A DNA stretch of 12,094 nt from an uncultured Succinivibrio sp. (GCA_900754255.1 CAAECI010000056.1:1-12094), one strand, 5' to 3'; numbered from the stretch's first letter, positions 1 to 6,567 are shown. Notes: generated by a model not told the origin, from the letters alone. Made by a program: numbers and translations.

Positions 1-84
1 ATCATCCCCTTTGAACAACGCATCGAGCTGGTTCGGGCTCTTAAATGGCCGGATATTGTAATTCCGCAAAAGTCCCTTGATCAT
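1..84 (-). CDS. N-terminal fragment of an unidentified protein, cut by the left window edge
   Basis: Only the first 28 codons are visible (begins MIKGLLRNYN). They are not enough to assign a family, and I do not recognise the N-terminus. The reading frame is supported by translational coupling: its ATG overlaps the TGA of the upstream aminotransferase in an ATGA, and a purine-rich GGGGAG sits about nine bases before the ATG, inside the aminotransferase coding sequence. It is therefore the next cistron of the glycan-modification operon and probably acts in the same pathway. The missing sequence lies to the left of the window. Confidence 0.6.
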   Translation of the reverse strand, partial: MIKGLLRNYNIRPFKSPNQLDALFKGDD

Positions 85-1154
85 AGGAGCTCTCCCCTTA
101 CTTCATCCATGACATCCAATAATTGCAGATGATCATTTACGCTGATATTTCCCGCATGTCCCACCCGTATGAGATGAGAGGACAAAGCACCGCCACATGG
201 ACATACGGCATAGTCTTTTTGCAAAAGCTTAGTTGCAAATTGGGATGCGTCTAAGGTATCGTCAAAATAAATAGGTGTCAGCATATTGGATTTTGTAAAG
301 GCGGGGATCTTATAGCCGCGTTTTAAAGCCTCGGTTCTGAAGATCTCGGCTTTATGTGCGATTTTGTCGATCCAGGGCTCAAGCCCGCCTACTTCTTTGA
401 TAAGCTCAAGCATTGCTGACACCTCATACATCACCATCACGGTTGGGGTATACGGAGTCTGTCCGCGTTCCATATTTTTGAAATAATCACGAAAATCGAA
501 ATACATATTGACGGAAGAAGTATTCTTCCCTGCGATTATTTCCTCAGCAAAATCTCGGCTCAAGCTTATAAACGAGCACCCCGGGGAGCAACAGAGCCCT
601 TTTTGAGAGCTGAAGAGCACCAGATCCACATCGCTATAATCGTTTTTATCGACTAAAAATGAGGAAATGGCATCAACTATTAGGCGCAGTTGATTGCGAC
701 TGCAAAAATCCTTGAGCATGGGCAAATCATAAAGCTTGCCGGAGGTGGTTTCATCCAGATTTACAAAAAGGCGGGTAAAGCCACGTCCCTCAAAAGGTTG
801 AAGCTTTTGCTCATTAAGTTCTTCATTCCACTTAAGATCAAGACTTTCATATTGCAGACCGTGATGCGCCAAAAGCTCCGCGAATCGTTTGCCGAAGCCG
901 CCGCCGTTTATCACCAGAGCTTTATCATGAACACTCATGGAGTTTTCAACGGCAGCCTCCATAGCTCCGCTCCCCGAGCAGGCAAGATAGATCATGGTGC
1001 TTTCATCCCTGCGGCCGAGAAGAGCAGTAAGCTCCCCCATTATTTGTTTCACCATAGCTCCGTATTCAGTGGTCCTGAAGTACATAATTTCCTTCCGGCG
1101 TACATTCTGTACTTGCGGATACAAAGCTACGGGACCGCAGGTAAAAAGCTTCAT
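81..1154 (-). CDS. Class V PLP-dependent aminotransferase (alanine-glyoxylate / aminoethylphosphonate transaminase-like)
   Basis: Fold-type I PLP enzyme of 357 residues, the usual length for this family. It opens with MKLFTCGPVALYP, the glycine-proline N-terminal motif of class V aminotransferases. The SGSGAMEA cofactor-phosphate loop lies near residue 60, an ETTSG segment near 135, the PLP-nitrogen aspartate in VDAISS near 161, and the Schiff-base lysine in SSQKG at about 185. All expected PLP contacts are present. The frame stays open back to 1223, but that extension lies inside the methyltransferase gene. The ATG at 1154 is one base past the methyltransferase stop and has an AAAGGA about ten bases upstream, so I chose it. 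Family members transaminate small amino acids or 2-aminoethylphosphonate. Here it probably makes an amino group for the surface substituent, but the substrate is unknown. Serine-glyoxylate or cysteine-type activities are alternatives. Confidence 0.85.
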   Translation of the reverse strand: MKLFTCGPVALYPQVQNVRRKEIMYFRTTEYGAMVKQIMGELTALLGRRDESTMIYLACSGSGAMEAAVENSMSVHDKALVINGGGFGKRFAELLAHHGLQYESLDLKWNEELNEQKLQPFEGRGFTRLFVNLDETTSGKLYDLPMLKDFCSRNQLRLIVDAISSFLVDKNDYSDVDLVLFSSQKGLCCSPGCSFISLSRDFAEEIIAGKNTSSVNMYFDFRDYFKNMERGQTPYTPTVMVMYEVSAMLELIKEVGGLEPWIDKIAHKAEIFRTEALKRGYKIPAFTKSNMLTPIYFDDTLDASQFATKLLQKDYAVCPCGGALSSHLIRVGHAGNISVNDHLQLLDVMDEVRGELL

Positions 1155-1155
1155 A

Positions 1156-1902
1156 TTAATTTTTCCTTTTAAGACACCAATACTCGGCATTGGTCTCACT
1201 ACGGGCTCCGTCGCCGTCATCAAGCAGCAAGCCCTTGGTATCTACTGCAAAATCGGCAAGACTCTTTTTAAACATGTCCTCGTACTCAGAAATTTTGCGG
1301 TAGATGGCGCTGTAATATGTCTGTAAATCCTCTGAGTAAAAGTCCTTAAGCGTCAGACGCTCATCCGTAAGACTTACGGATTCCTGTATGTAAAAAATCC
1401 CGTCTGCTTTTACAAGAGCCGACAGCTCTTTTAACAGAGACGCCGTCACCTCATCGTTCAGATACATAAGCACACCGGTTATAACGACCAAATCAAATTG
1501 TTGATTTAAAAGCCGTTTACCCCCCCCGACCGCAAAATCATTCAAATTAAATATATGAAAGGAACAAGATGGCTCCGGAAAAAAAGCCTTAGCTTCATCA
1601 ATAAATTGCTTCGATCCGTCAATGCCGCAGTAAAGATAAAAATCCTCACGCAGGTTTTCACACCAGCGCCCGTAACCGCAGCCTATATCCAAAACCGAGA
1701 TCTTTTTGTCGGCTTTAAAATGCTTTTTTATAAGCTCGCGTACCAGCTCTTTTTCATGCGCATTTCTGAGCATTTGCTCACTGTTATCTGCGGTTTTCCC
1801 AAGTAAAACGGCCTTCAGTCCTTCCGCAGCCGTTTTTTTACTCCAAAAATCTGCAACTGCATTTTCGGAGATATCCGTGATCTGTCCGTAGATCCTACTC
1901 AT
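1156..1902 (-). CDS. Class I SAM-dependent methyltransferase, possibly phase-variable
   Basis: Rossmann-fold methyltransferase of 248 residues. SAM motif I, VLDIGCGYG, is at about residues 70-78. An acidic residue follows at the end of strand 2 (GIDGS, near 96), and a hydrophobic strand-4 segment (FDLVVITGVLMYL) lies near 136-148, consistent with a small-molecule or sugar methyltransferase. The acceptor cannot be read from the sequence. By analogy with the FkbG step of methoxymalonyl-ACP pathways it could methylate an ACP-bound glyceryl unit, but it could equally modify a sugar. A GTG at 1908 is in frame two codons earlier. I prefer the ATG at 1902, with AGCGGTG just upstream. It starts about 11 bases after the stop of the preceding ACP gene. 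A run of eight G interrupts codons 126-128 (V-G-G-G-K), and a shift of one base either way leads to an early stop, suggesting on/off switching. Confidence 0.82.
   Translation of the reverse strand: MSRIYGQITDISENAVADFWSKKTAAEGLKAVLLGKTADNSEQMLRNAHEKELVRELIKKHFKADKKISVLDIGCGYGRWCENLREDFYLYCGIDGSKQFIDEAKAFFPEPSCSFHIFNLNDFAVGGGKRLLNQQFDLVVITGVLMYLNDEVTASLLKELSALVKADGIFYIQESVSLTDERLTLKDFYSEDLQTYYSAIYRKISEYEDMFKKSLADFAVDTKGLLLDDGDGARSETNAEYWCLKRKN
1520..1527 (-). repeat. G8 homopolymer inside the methyltransferase gene (candidate slippage site)
   Basis: On the coding strand eight consecutive G encode three glycines (GTC GGG GGG GGT AAA). With nine G the next codon becomes TAA immediately after the glycines. 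With seven G the frame reads V-N-G-F and then TAA. Both one-base slips truncate the protein to about 130 residues, before the strand-4 segment of the SAM fold. Long poly-G tracts in surface-glycan genes are a known basis for phase variation in other bacteria. Variation here is inferred, because only one allele (in frame) is visible. Confidence 0.6.
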
Positions 1903-1913
1903 ATGCACCGCTT

Positions 1914-2147
1914 TTATTTTTTTAAGGCAAAGGCCTTGTCACACAGATCCAAAAGATCACCCACCGTCCTGCACTTTGCAAGCTGTGCCAGAGTAAGCTC
2001 AGCCCCAGAGGCCTTTAGAAACATCACAATGTTAAAAAGTCCCAGAGAGTCAAAATCCATGCTGTCGGCTATTACGGTATCTTCCGAGATCTCATCGACG
2101 GGATCTATGATCTCCACGATCTTGTTTAAGATTTCTTCTCTTTGCAT
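1914..2147 (-). CDS. Acyl carrier protein (first of two; downstream of the KASIII gene)
   Basis: A 77-residue acidic protein with the four-helix carrier pattern. The phosphopantetheine attachment serine is Ser34 in MDFDSLGLF, at the start of helix II. It would be activated by a holo-ACP synthase and carry an acyl thioester in the cytoplasm. It begins nine bases after the KASIII stop codon, and its GAGGA Shine-Dalgarno overlaps that stop, so the two are probably translated together and may be partners. Its recognition helix (SLGLFNIVMFLKASG) differs clearly from the second ACP in this operon (SLEFVNIIVAVMQTF). The two carriers therefore probably serve different enzymes. It is not the housekeeping AcpP, whose motif is normally LGADSLD. 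Confidence 0.88.
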   Translation of the reverse strand: MQREEILNKIVEIIDPVDEISEDTVIADSMDFDSLGLFNIVMFLKASGAELTLAQLAKCRTVGDLLDLCDKAFALKK

Positions 2148-2156
2148 AAAAAATCC

Positions 2157-3230
2157 TCAAAAATAAACCGCGTCATAAATATGTGTATCTCTAAGATCTG
2201 CAAGCATAGATGCAGCATGCATGCCTACTCCGAAGGCACTCATTACGACGGGCGCTTTTTTTATCTCTTGCTTTACACTCTCACTCTCGCAAAGGCTCAA
2301 TGCCAGCGAAGCCGAGGAGGTGTTTCCGGTGTTTTCGGAGGTAAATGGTATTTTCTCGACAGGAACCCCCAAGTTTAAGGCTACGGCCTTAAGCACGGTT
2401 TTATTTGCCTGATGCAGAAGATACAGGGACAGATCATTGTCAGCAAAGCCACTTGCAGTCATCAGGGACCTGATCTCGGGGATCACGGTATCGATGGCAA
2501 AGGACGCGATGGCCGTACCGTCTATGTTTATGCCCGTGTCCTTAAATTCTGCAAGGATCTCGGGCGCAAGCACCCCCTCCTTTACCGCCGTTTGCAAACG
2601 TTCAAGCCGCTCTGAAAATTTGTGATCGCAAATAACCTGAGAGAGTTCGCCGTGAGAGGACAGGTTAAAGAAAAGTCTCGGTGCTCCTTTCTTTCTTTCC
2701 AGCAACACCGCTCCCGCCCCGTCTCCGAACAAAGCCGCATTTGCCTTTTGGGTACTTTCCTCAAGAGTATGTACCTTGCAATAGGTATCCCCGAAGCAAA
2801 TAAGGGCCTTGTCACAAACTCCGGCAGCTATCAGCGCACAGCCCTCAAATATCCCGTGTACGCTTCCTGCACAGCCGTTGATAAGATTGTTAAGATAGCA
2901 ATCGGAGGAAAGTCCCAAGGCGTGCTGCATGGTAAATACGGTTGCAGGCGCCAGAGTATCGTTGGTTTGACTTACAAAAATCAGGACCCCGATCTCATCA
3001 GGGCTAATTCCTTCATTTTTGAGCATGTCCGCAGCAATATGCACGCACATATCGGCACAGGTCATAGAAAGAGGAATTTCCCTTACTTTTTTAAAGCCGA
3101 GGGTTTTGATAAGGCGGGCAATGTGTCTTTCATCCAAAAAAGATGAACACAACGCGGCAACGTCATGCTGTTTTTTTCCAGATGCCGCCGCTACGGATCT
3201 GATCGCAATATCATCAAAGCTTTTCTGCAT
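2157..3230 (-). CDS. Ketoacyl-ACP synthase III-like enzyme (thiolase fold)
   Basis: A 357-residue thiolase-fold protein of the KASIII/FabH superfamily, about 40 residues longer than housekeeping FabH. The Cys-His-Asn triad is intact: Cys120 in INGCAGS, His273 in LLHQANK, and Asn303 in NTGNTSSAS. A glycine-rich FGDGAGAVLLE segment lies at about 168-178. It should accept an acyl group on Cys120 and either condense it with a second thioester or transfer it to an alcohol or amine, as some KASIII homologues do. Its C-terminal loop reads AFGVGMHAAS rather than the FabH-type FGGGxTWGS, so the substrate pocket is likely different. The gene lies between two ACP genes and has a very strong GGGAGGGAG ribosome site. 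In tetronate pathways a KASIII-like protein uses glyceryl-ACP made by an FkbH homologue, so it may act on that carrier here. That role is inference. Confidence 0.87.
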   Translation of the reverse strand: MQKSFDDIAIRSVAAASGKKQHDVAALCSSFLDERHIARLIKTLGFKKVREIPLSMTCADMCVHIAADMLKNEGISPDEIGVLIFVSQTNDTLAPATVFTMQHALGLSSDCYLNNLINGCAGSVHGIFEGCALIAAGVCDKALICFGDTYCKVHTLEESTQKANAALFGDGAGAVLLERKKGAPRLFFNLSSHGELSQVICDHKFSERLERLQTAVKEGVLAPEILAEFKDTGINIDGTAIASFAIDTVIPEIRSLMTASGFADNDLSLYLLHQANKTVLKAVALNLGVPVEKIPFTSENTGNTSSASLALSLCESESVKQEIKKAPVVMSAFGVGMHAASMLADLRDTHIYDAVYF

Positions 3231-3257
3231 ATTTCTCCCTCCCTTTTATACTGGTTA

Positions 3258-3506
3258 TCAATCAAGGGAAGTTCTTCGCACTATAAGATCGGCAAGAGCC
3301 CCTATATTTTCCAAATCCTTGAGCTCCTCAATGGAAAATTTGATGTTAAAGGTCTGCATCACCGCCACGATGATGTTCACAAATTCGAGACTGTCCCAAT
3401 CCTCAAGATCGGATACGGTGCTGTGTTCGTTTAACTCAATGCTTTCATCATCAAAAACATCACGAAATACTTCATTCAGCTTTAAAAGCACCTGTGCTTT
3501 GGTCAT
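3258..3506 (-). CDS. Acyl carrier protein (second; paired with the FkbH-like gene)
   Basis: An 82-residue acidic carrier protein. The phosphopantetheine serine is Ser39 in EDWDSLEFVNII. The W-D-S-L-E-F pattern is common in ACPs encoded next to FkbH-like genes. It starts 24 bases after the FkbH-like stop with a good AAAGGAA ribosome site and is followed 27 bases later by the KASIII gene. The likely job is to receive a glyceryl (or similar three-carbon) group from the FkbH-like enzyme as a thioester and present it to later enzymes. The carrier identity is firm. The cargo is inferred from the neighbour. Confidence 0.9.
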   Translation of the reverse strand: MTKAQVLLKLNEVFRDVFDDESIELNEHSTVSDLEDWDSLEFVNIIVAVMQTFNIKFSIEELKDLENIGALADLIVRRTSLD

Positions 3507-3530
3507 TTCCTTTTCCTAGATTCAGTTCCT

Positions 3531-5327
3531 TTATTCTTGAACGCTAATGTGGGTATTTAGGCATTCATATGGAAGATCTCGTCCGCAGTCATCCTGCAAA
3601 CGCAATTGCCAGCTGATCACACCTTGATCCTCTTTGATCTTCTCATAGCCGAGCGTCGGGTATAAAGCTCTCACCATTTCGTTCTTACCGCTGGGAATGA
3701 AGCTCCCTTCAATAGCCTTGAGACCAAGGGTCCGAGCTTTGCTCACCACCGTATCGGCCATGGCCTTTTCCAAATCGCGTTTTAAAACGCGACAGCTCAT
3801 CAACCATAATCTTACAAGCAAGGTGTCCGCGACTATCTCTCCTATGAACAGAGAAACCACGCCGTTATCCCCGAAACGATCCTTTAACGAGGCATAGAGG
3901 GTCACATATGTGGGATCCTCTGCCATGGCAGCTATTTGTTGCTCATCGTAGCGGACCGTAGTCAGATTGAATTGATTGCTTTTATTGCACAGCTGCGCAA
4001 TACGACTGTAAAACACCGAACAGAAAGGTTTGATCTCAGCCCTCATTTGCAGGGAATCCAGATATTCGCCGTAGTCCTTAAATAATGCAGCCGCCTTCGT
4101 ACGCTGCATATTTTCCTTATACATTTCATTGCGTTTTAAATCGTCCGCAGAAAGCTTTACATTCTCGAAAAAACCGCAACAATCTATCAGCTCGCTGCGA
4201 TGAGCTATATCCCCAAGTTCAGGGGCCGCTACCTGCGGCAGTCCCCCTGTAACCTCAGCCCGCTCCGCAGGATTGTCATCCACGAATACCAAGCTTTCGG
4301 GCAATATACCAAGCTCCGTTGCAATAGCTCTTACATTCTCACTTTTAGGCTTCCAATCGGCCTTTATAAGGGCAAAGTCCTCAGACCTCAGGATCCCCTC
4401 CGGATGCCTAAGGCCGCACAGAGCCTGACCCCCATCATTCTTAGACGACACGGTCAAAATTACCCCCGTCGCCATCAGCTCCTTTATATACTGTTGAAAG
4501 GCAAGATAGGCCTGATCCTCAGAGCTTTCCTGACCTATCCTGATCCCCTGTACTCCGTCCTCTGCGATCACCCCGCCCCAAATCGTATTGTCCAAATCCA
4601 AAACCAAAGCTTTTTTATTTTTACCGCACAGAGCCTTAATTACATTGGCAATGTTAAAGGCAAGGGTGGGAGCGGCCTCTAGGGAGACGGCACTTTTACA
4701 TAAATACCAATAGAAGGGATCCGAAAAGGCCTTGAGACCGTAATACGATGAAATATAGTCAAGATCGATTAAAAACAGATTACGTCTTTGCTCCAACGCC
4801 TCTGCAAGCTTTACATTTAGCTCGTTTATAAACGAGGTTTTGCCGCGGTGATCACAGCCGTCGTTATTTCCTAAAATTCTTAAAAGCGGCTTTTCAAAAT
4901 TGTTCTGCAAAACGGGAACGTTAAAACGTTTCTCCAACGCATCCCAAACCCTTTCAAGGCGCGACAGTTCTCCCTCAACAAGCTCGTCCCTTTGCTTTTT
5001 AGAGCAGGAGATCGCGGGGTACCCCTGAATATTGCGATTACAGGTGCAAATATAGATAAGATCGGGAGCAAAGTCCTCGAGCCTGTCATTTGAAAAAAGC
5101 GCATCCTCATAAAAAAGACCGAAATCTGATTCGTAAAAGAAAGGCTCGATCCCGTAATTCAAAAGAAAAAGCTCCAGCGACTGCTTGATATAAGCGGTGG
5201 TAAAGCCCCCCAGCAGTGCAATGCGTTTTTTTATGCGCCCGCTGCCGTCCTTTAAAAGCTCTTTTTTTAGGCTGCGGAATTTTTTATTGATATAGGCCGC
5301 ATCAAAGGGATATTCAAGCTCTTTCAT
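3531..5327 (-). CDS. FkbH-like HAD-IIIC phosphatase/acyltransferase (probable glyceryl-ACP synthase)
   Basis: A 598-residue multidomain protein of the FkbH family, full length for the longer members. Residues 1-230 form an alpha/beta N-terminal domain of the type seen in FkbH-like proteins. The HAD domain follows, with the nucleophile motif LVLDLDNTIWGG (Asp244, Asp246, Thr248), the motif II/III region VSSKN near 293-297, and FVDDNP near 348-353. The C-terminal part is GNAT-like, with the family signatures LCNKSNQFNLTT and LKDRFGDNGVVS. Characterised homologues dephosphorylate 1,3-bisphosphoglycerate and load the glyceryl group onto a dedicated ACP. The ACP gene directly downstream fits that role. 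The dehydrogenases (FkbI/FkbK type) that turn glyceryl-ACP into methoxymalonyl-ACP are not in this window, so that pathway is not supported. The ATG at 5327 is 28 bases after the LicD-family stop. Confidence 0.9.
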   Translation of the reverse strand: MKELEYPFDAAYINKKFRSLKKELLKDGSGRIKKRIALLGGFTTAYIKQSLELFLLNYGIEPFFYESDFGLFYEDALFSNDRLEDFAPDLIYICTCNRNIQGYPAISCSKKQRDELVEGELSRLERVWDALEKRFNVPVLQNNFEKPLLRILGNNDGCDHRGKTSFINELNVKLAEALEQRRNLFLIDLDYISSYYGLKAFSDPFYWYLCKSAVSLEAAPTLAFNIANVIKALCGKNKKALVLDLDNTIWGGVIAEDGVQGIRIGQESSEDQAYLAFQQYIKELMATGVILTVSSKNDGGQALCGLRHPEGILRSEDFALIKADWKPKSENVRAIATELGILPESLVFVDDNPAERAEVTGGLPQVAAPELGDIAHRSELIDCCGFFENVKLSADDLKRNEMYKENMQRTKAAALFKDYGEYLDSLQMRAEIKPFCSVFYSRIAQLCNKSNQFNLTTVRYDEQQIAAMAEDPTYVTLYASLKDRFGDNGVVSLFIGEIVADTLLVRLWLMSCRVLKRDLEKAMADTVVSKARTLGLKAIEGSFIPSGKNEMVRALYPTLGYEKIKEDQGVISWQLRLQDDCGRDLPYECLNTHISVQE

Positions 5328-5355
5328 ATTAATGTCAAACCTCGGACTGCGCCCC

Positions 5356-6360
5356 TTAAAGCCTTAGCAGCTCACGTTCGAGTGCGGATTGCGTGGGCAA
5401 GCCCAAACGCCCCATTAGGGCTCTTTGTATGCGCCTTGCCAGAGAAAAATCTTTTCTCAGGGCCTGAAGATAGTCCACATAAGGATGCTCTGGATCATAA
5501 TATACGGCTCCGTGATCGCTGGGGTATTGCTTGGGTGTCATATGATCCTTACCGATAAGCACATCCAACACCTCATGAACTCCCGAGGGACAGGGAAATT
5601 TATAGCCCTCGAACTCAAGCTCTGCAGGATCCTCATAGTTCTTTTTGTCAAAGATAAAATAACGTCTGTCGGGAAGACCGATTAGAAGGGAACCTATTTT
5701 TTTACAGTCACTTGTTTTATAGCGTCTGAAGTTATCCTCAAATTTTTTAAATGCCGATTGATATTCAGCGGCGTTCTTAATAAGGGACTTTGCCGTCCGG
5801 CGACGCTCAAGCAGCATTTTTATGATCCGAGGATTTAAGGACAGTATATGATCATAGGTGTAATAGGATTTGATGGCCCGACCCCAAAAAGCGTTTTCAT
5901 CAAATAGCTTTTTTTGCTCATCGGCATCGTCGGGAACACCGTCCAGGGGAAAGATATCCAGAAATATACCCTGATCAAGATCGTTAAAAAGCCAGCTCTT
6001 GATGATGGCGGTCGATTTTTTATATCTGATCTTGGCATGGATCCCGGGATACAGAGGATCATGCGTAATGATCTGCAATTCATAATCACCGCCGAAGCTT
6101 TCATTGCTACAGGCAATAAGTTTGTCGTAGTCTTCACGCAGCATCACCACATCCAAATCATCATCCCAGGGGATAAAGCCGTGATGACGCACCGCCCCGA
6201 GCAGGGTTCCGCTGTCAAGGAAGTATCTGAGATCATTTTTTTTGCACACCTCATCGAGCTTTAAAAGAAGGTTAAGCTCAACATTCCATATACGCTTGCG
6301 CTTTGTCGATACGGTAAATCCGTCCCTTACTTCCTCTTTTAAATCGATCAATTCACGCAT
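5356..6360 (-). CDS. LicD-family phosphotransferase
   Basis: A 334-residue LicD/nucleotidyltransferase-like protein and the first gene of the operon. The family core is clear: LDSGTLLGAVRHHGFIPWDD at residues 48-67, continuing into DLDVVM with acidic metal ligands Asp66-68 and Asp70, then LDIFPLDGVPDD near 133-144. LicD proteins transfer phosphocholine or other phospho-linked groups from a nucleotide-activated donor onto sugars of lipopolysaccharide, teichoic acid or capsule. No nucleotidyltransferase (LicC-like) or choline uptake gene is visible here, so choline itself is not supported. The co-encoded FkbH, ACP and aminotransferase genes suggest a glycerate- or amino-alcohol-derived group instead, as an inference. 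The protein has no signal peptide and is presumably cytoplasmic. GGAG lies seven bases before the ATG. Confidence 0.88.
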   Translation of the reverse strand: MRELIDLKEEVRDGFTVSTKRKRIWNVELNLLLKLDEVCKKNDLRYFLDSGTLLGAVRHHGFIPWDDDLDVVMLREDYDKLIACSNESFGGDYELQIITHDPLYPGIHAKIRYKKSTAIIKSWLFNDLDQGIFLDIFPLDGVPDDADEQKKLFDENAFWGRAIKSYYTYDHILSLNPRIIKMLLERRRTAKSLIKNAAEYQSAFKKFEDNFRRYKTSDCKKIGSLLIGLPDRRYFIFDKKNYEDPAELEFEGYKFPCPSGVHEVLDVLIGKDHMTPKQYPSDHGAVYYDPEHPYVDYLQALRKDFSLARRIQRALMGRLGLPTQSALERELLRL

Positions 6361-6377
6361 ACAAGCTCCGGGTATAC

Positions 6378-6410
6378 AAAAAAAATCCCACCGTATCCAT
6401 TAACGGCAGG
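6378..6410 (-). terminator. Hairpin plus T8 immediately upstream of the LicD-family gene (possible attenuator)
   Basis: Read on the minus strand, the arms CCTGCCGT and ACGGTGGG can form an eight-pair stem (two G-U pairs) with an eight-base loop, followed by A and then eight T. The tract ends about 17 bases before the LicD-family ATG, with the ribosome site between. This has the shape of an intrinsic terminator, but lying between any upstream promoter and the first gene it could act as an attenuator. Two G-U pairs and the long loop make it moderate in strength. No RfaH ops element (GGCGGTAG-type) is visible in the leader. Confidence 0.4.
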
Positions 6411-6421
6411 ATGTACTTTCG

Positions 6422-6438
6422 TTGCATATTTTATGCAA
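6422..6438. promoter_or_regulatory. Palindrome TTGCATATTTTATGCAA overlapping a possible -10 of the glycan operon
   Basis: Six-base arms TTGCAT/ATGCAA are separated by five A/T bases. On the minus strand the centre reads TAAAAT, a five-of-six match to a sigma70 -10. No good -35 lies 16-18 bases upstream, only an AT-rich stretch. It lies between the terminator of the TRAP operon and the LicD-family gene, where the glycan operon's promoter would be expected. It could be an operator over a weak promoter. This rests on pattern only. Confidence 0.3.
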
Positions 6439-6486
6439 AAAATTCTTAAAAATCCGTGATCTGCACGGGATCTCCGGGCCTTAGGC

Positions 6487-6515
6487 AAAAAAATCCGCAA
6501 CGTACTGTTGCGGAT
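6487..6515 (-). terminator. Intrinsic terminator of the dctQM transcript
   Basis: On the minus strand a perfect nine-base-pair stem, ATCCGCAAC/GTTGCGGAT, with a five-base loop is followed directly by seven T. It lies about 50 bases after the dctM stop codon and should separate the TRAP operon from the glycan operon. Confidence 0.85.
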
Positions 6516-6537
6516 CGAAATTCTATTATCTTCGCGA

Positions 6538-6562
6538 TTAAGGGGCACACAGCGCCCCTTAA
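6538..6562. repeat. Inverted repeat TTAAGGGGC/GCCCCTTAA just after dctM
   Basis: A perfect nine-base inverted repeat with a seven-base loop, starting about five bases beyond the dctM stop codon. There is no T tract on either side, so it is not itself an intrinsic terminator. It may protect the 3' end of the transcript or slow polymerase ahead of the terminator 25 bases further on. Confidence 0.55.
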
Positions 6563-6567
6563 GTCGA

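Noticed and set aside
690..1172. 160-codon plus-strand open frame opposite the aminotransferase
   Set aside because: Its composition and lack of motifs fit a shadow frame. The minus strand is clearly coding.
1155..1223. N-terminal extension of the aminotransferase to an upstream start at 1223
   Set aside because: The extra 23 residues overlap the methyltransferase coding sequence and precede the conserved family N-terminus. The ATG at 1154 has a ribosome site and lies one base after the methyltransferase stop.
2622..3146. 174-codon plus-strand open frame opposite the KASIII gene
   Set aside because: No domain is recognisable. The opposite strand carries an unambiguous KASIII with intact active site.
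3258..5327. A methoxymalonyl-ACP extender-unit pathway
   Set aside because: FkbH, ACP and a methyltransferase are present, but neither of the two required dehydrogenases nor any polyketide synthase is visible.
6371..6377. GTATAC before the LicD-family gene as a -10
   Set aside because: Transcription would start within the ribosome site, and no -35 lies at suitable spacing.
6361..6490. RfaH ops element in the leader of the glycan operon
   Set aside because: I looked for GGCGGTAG-type sequences on the minus strand and found none.
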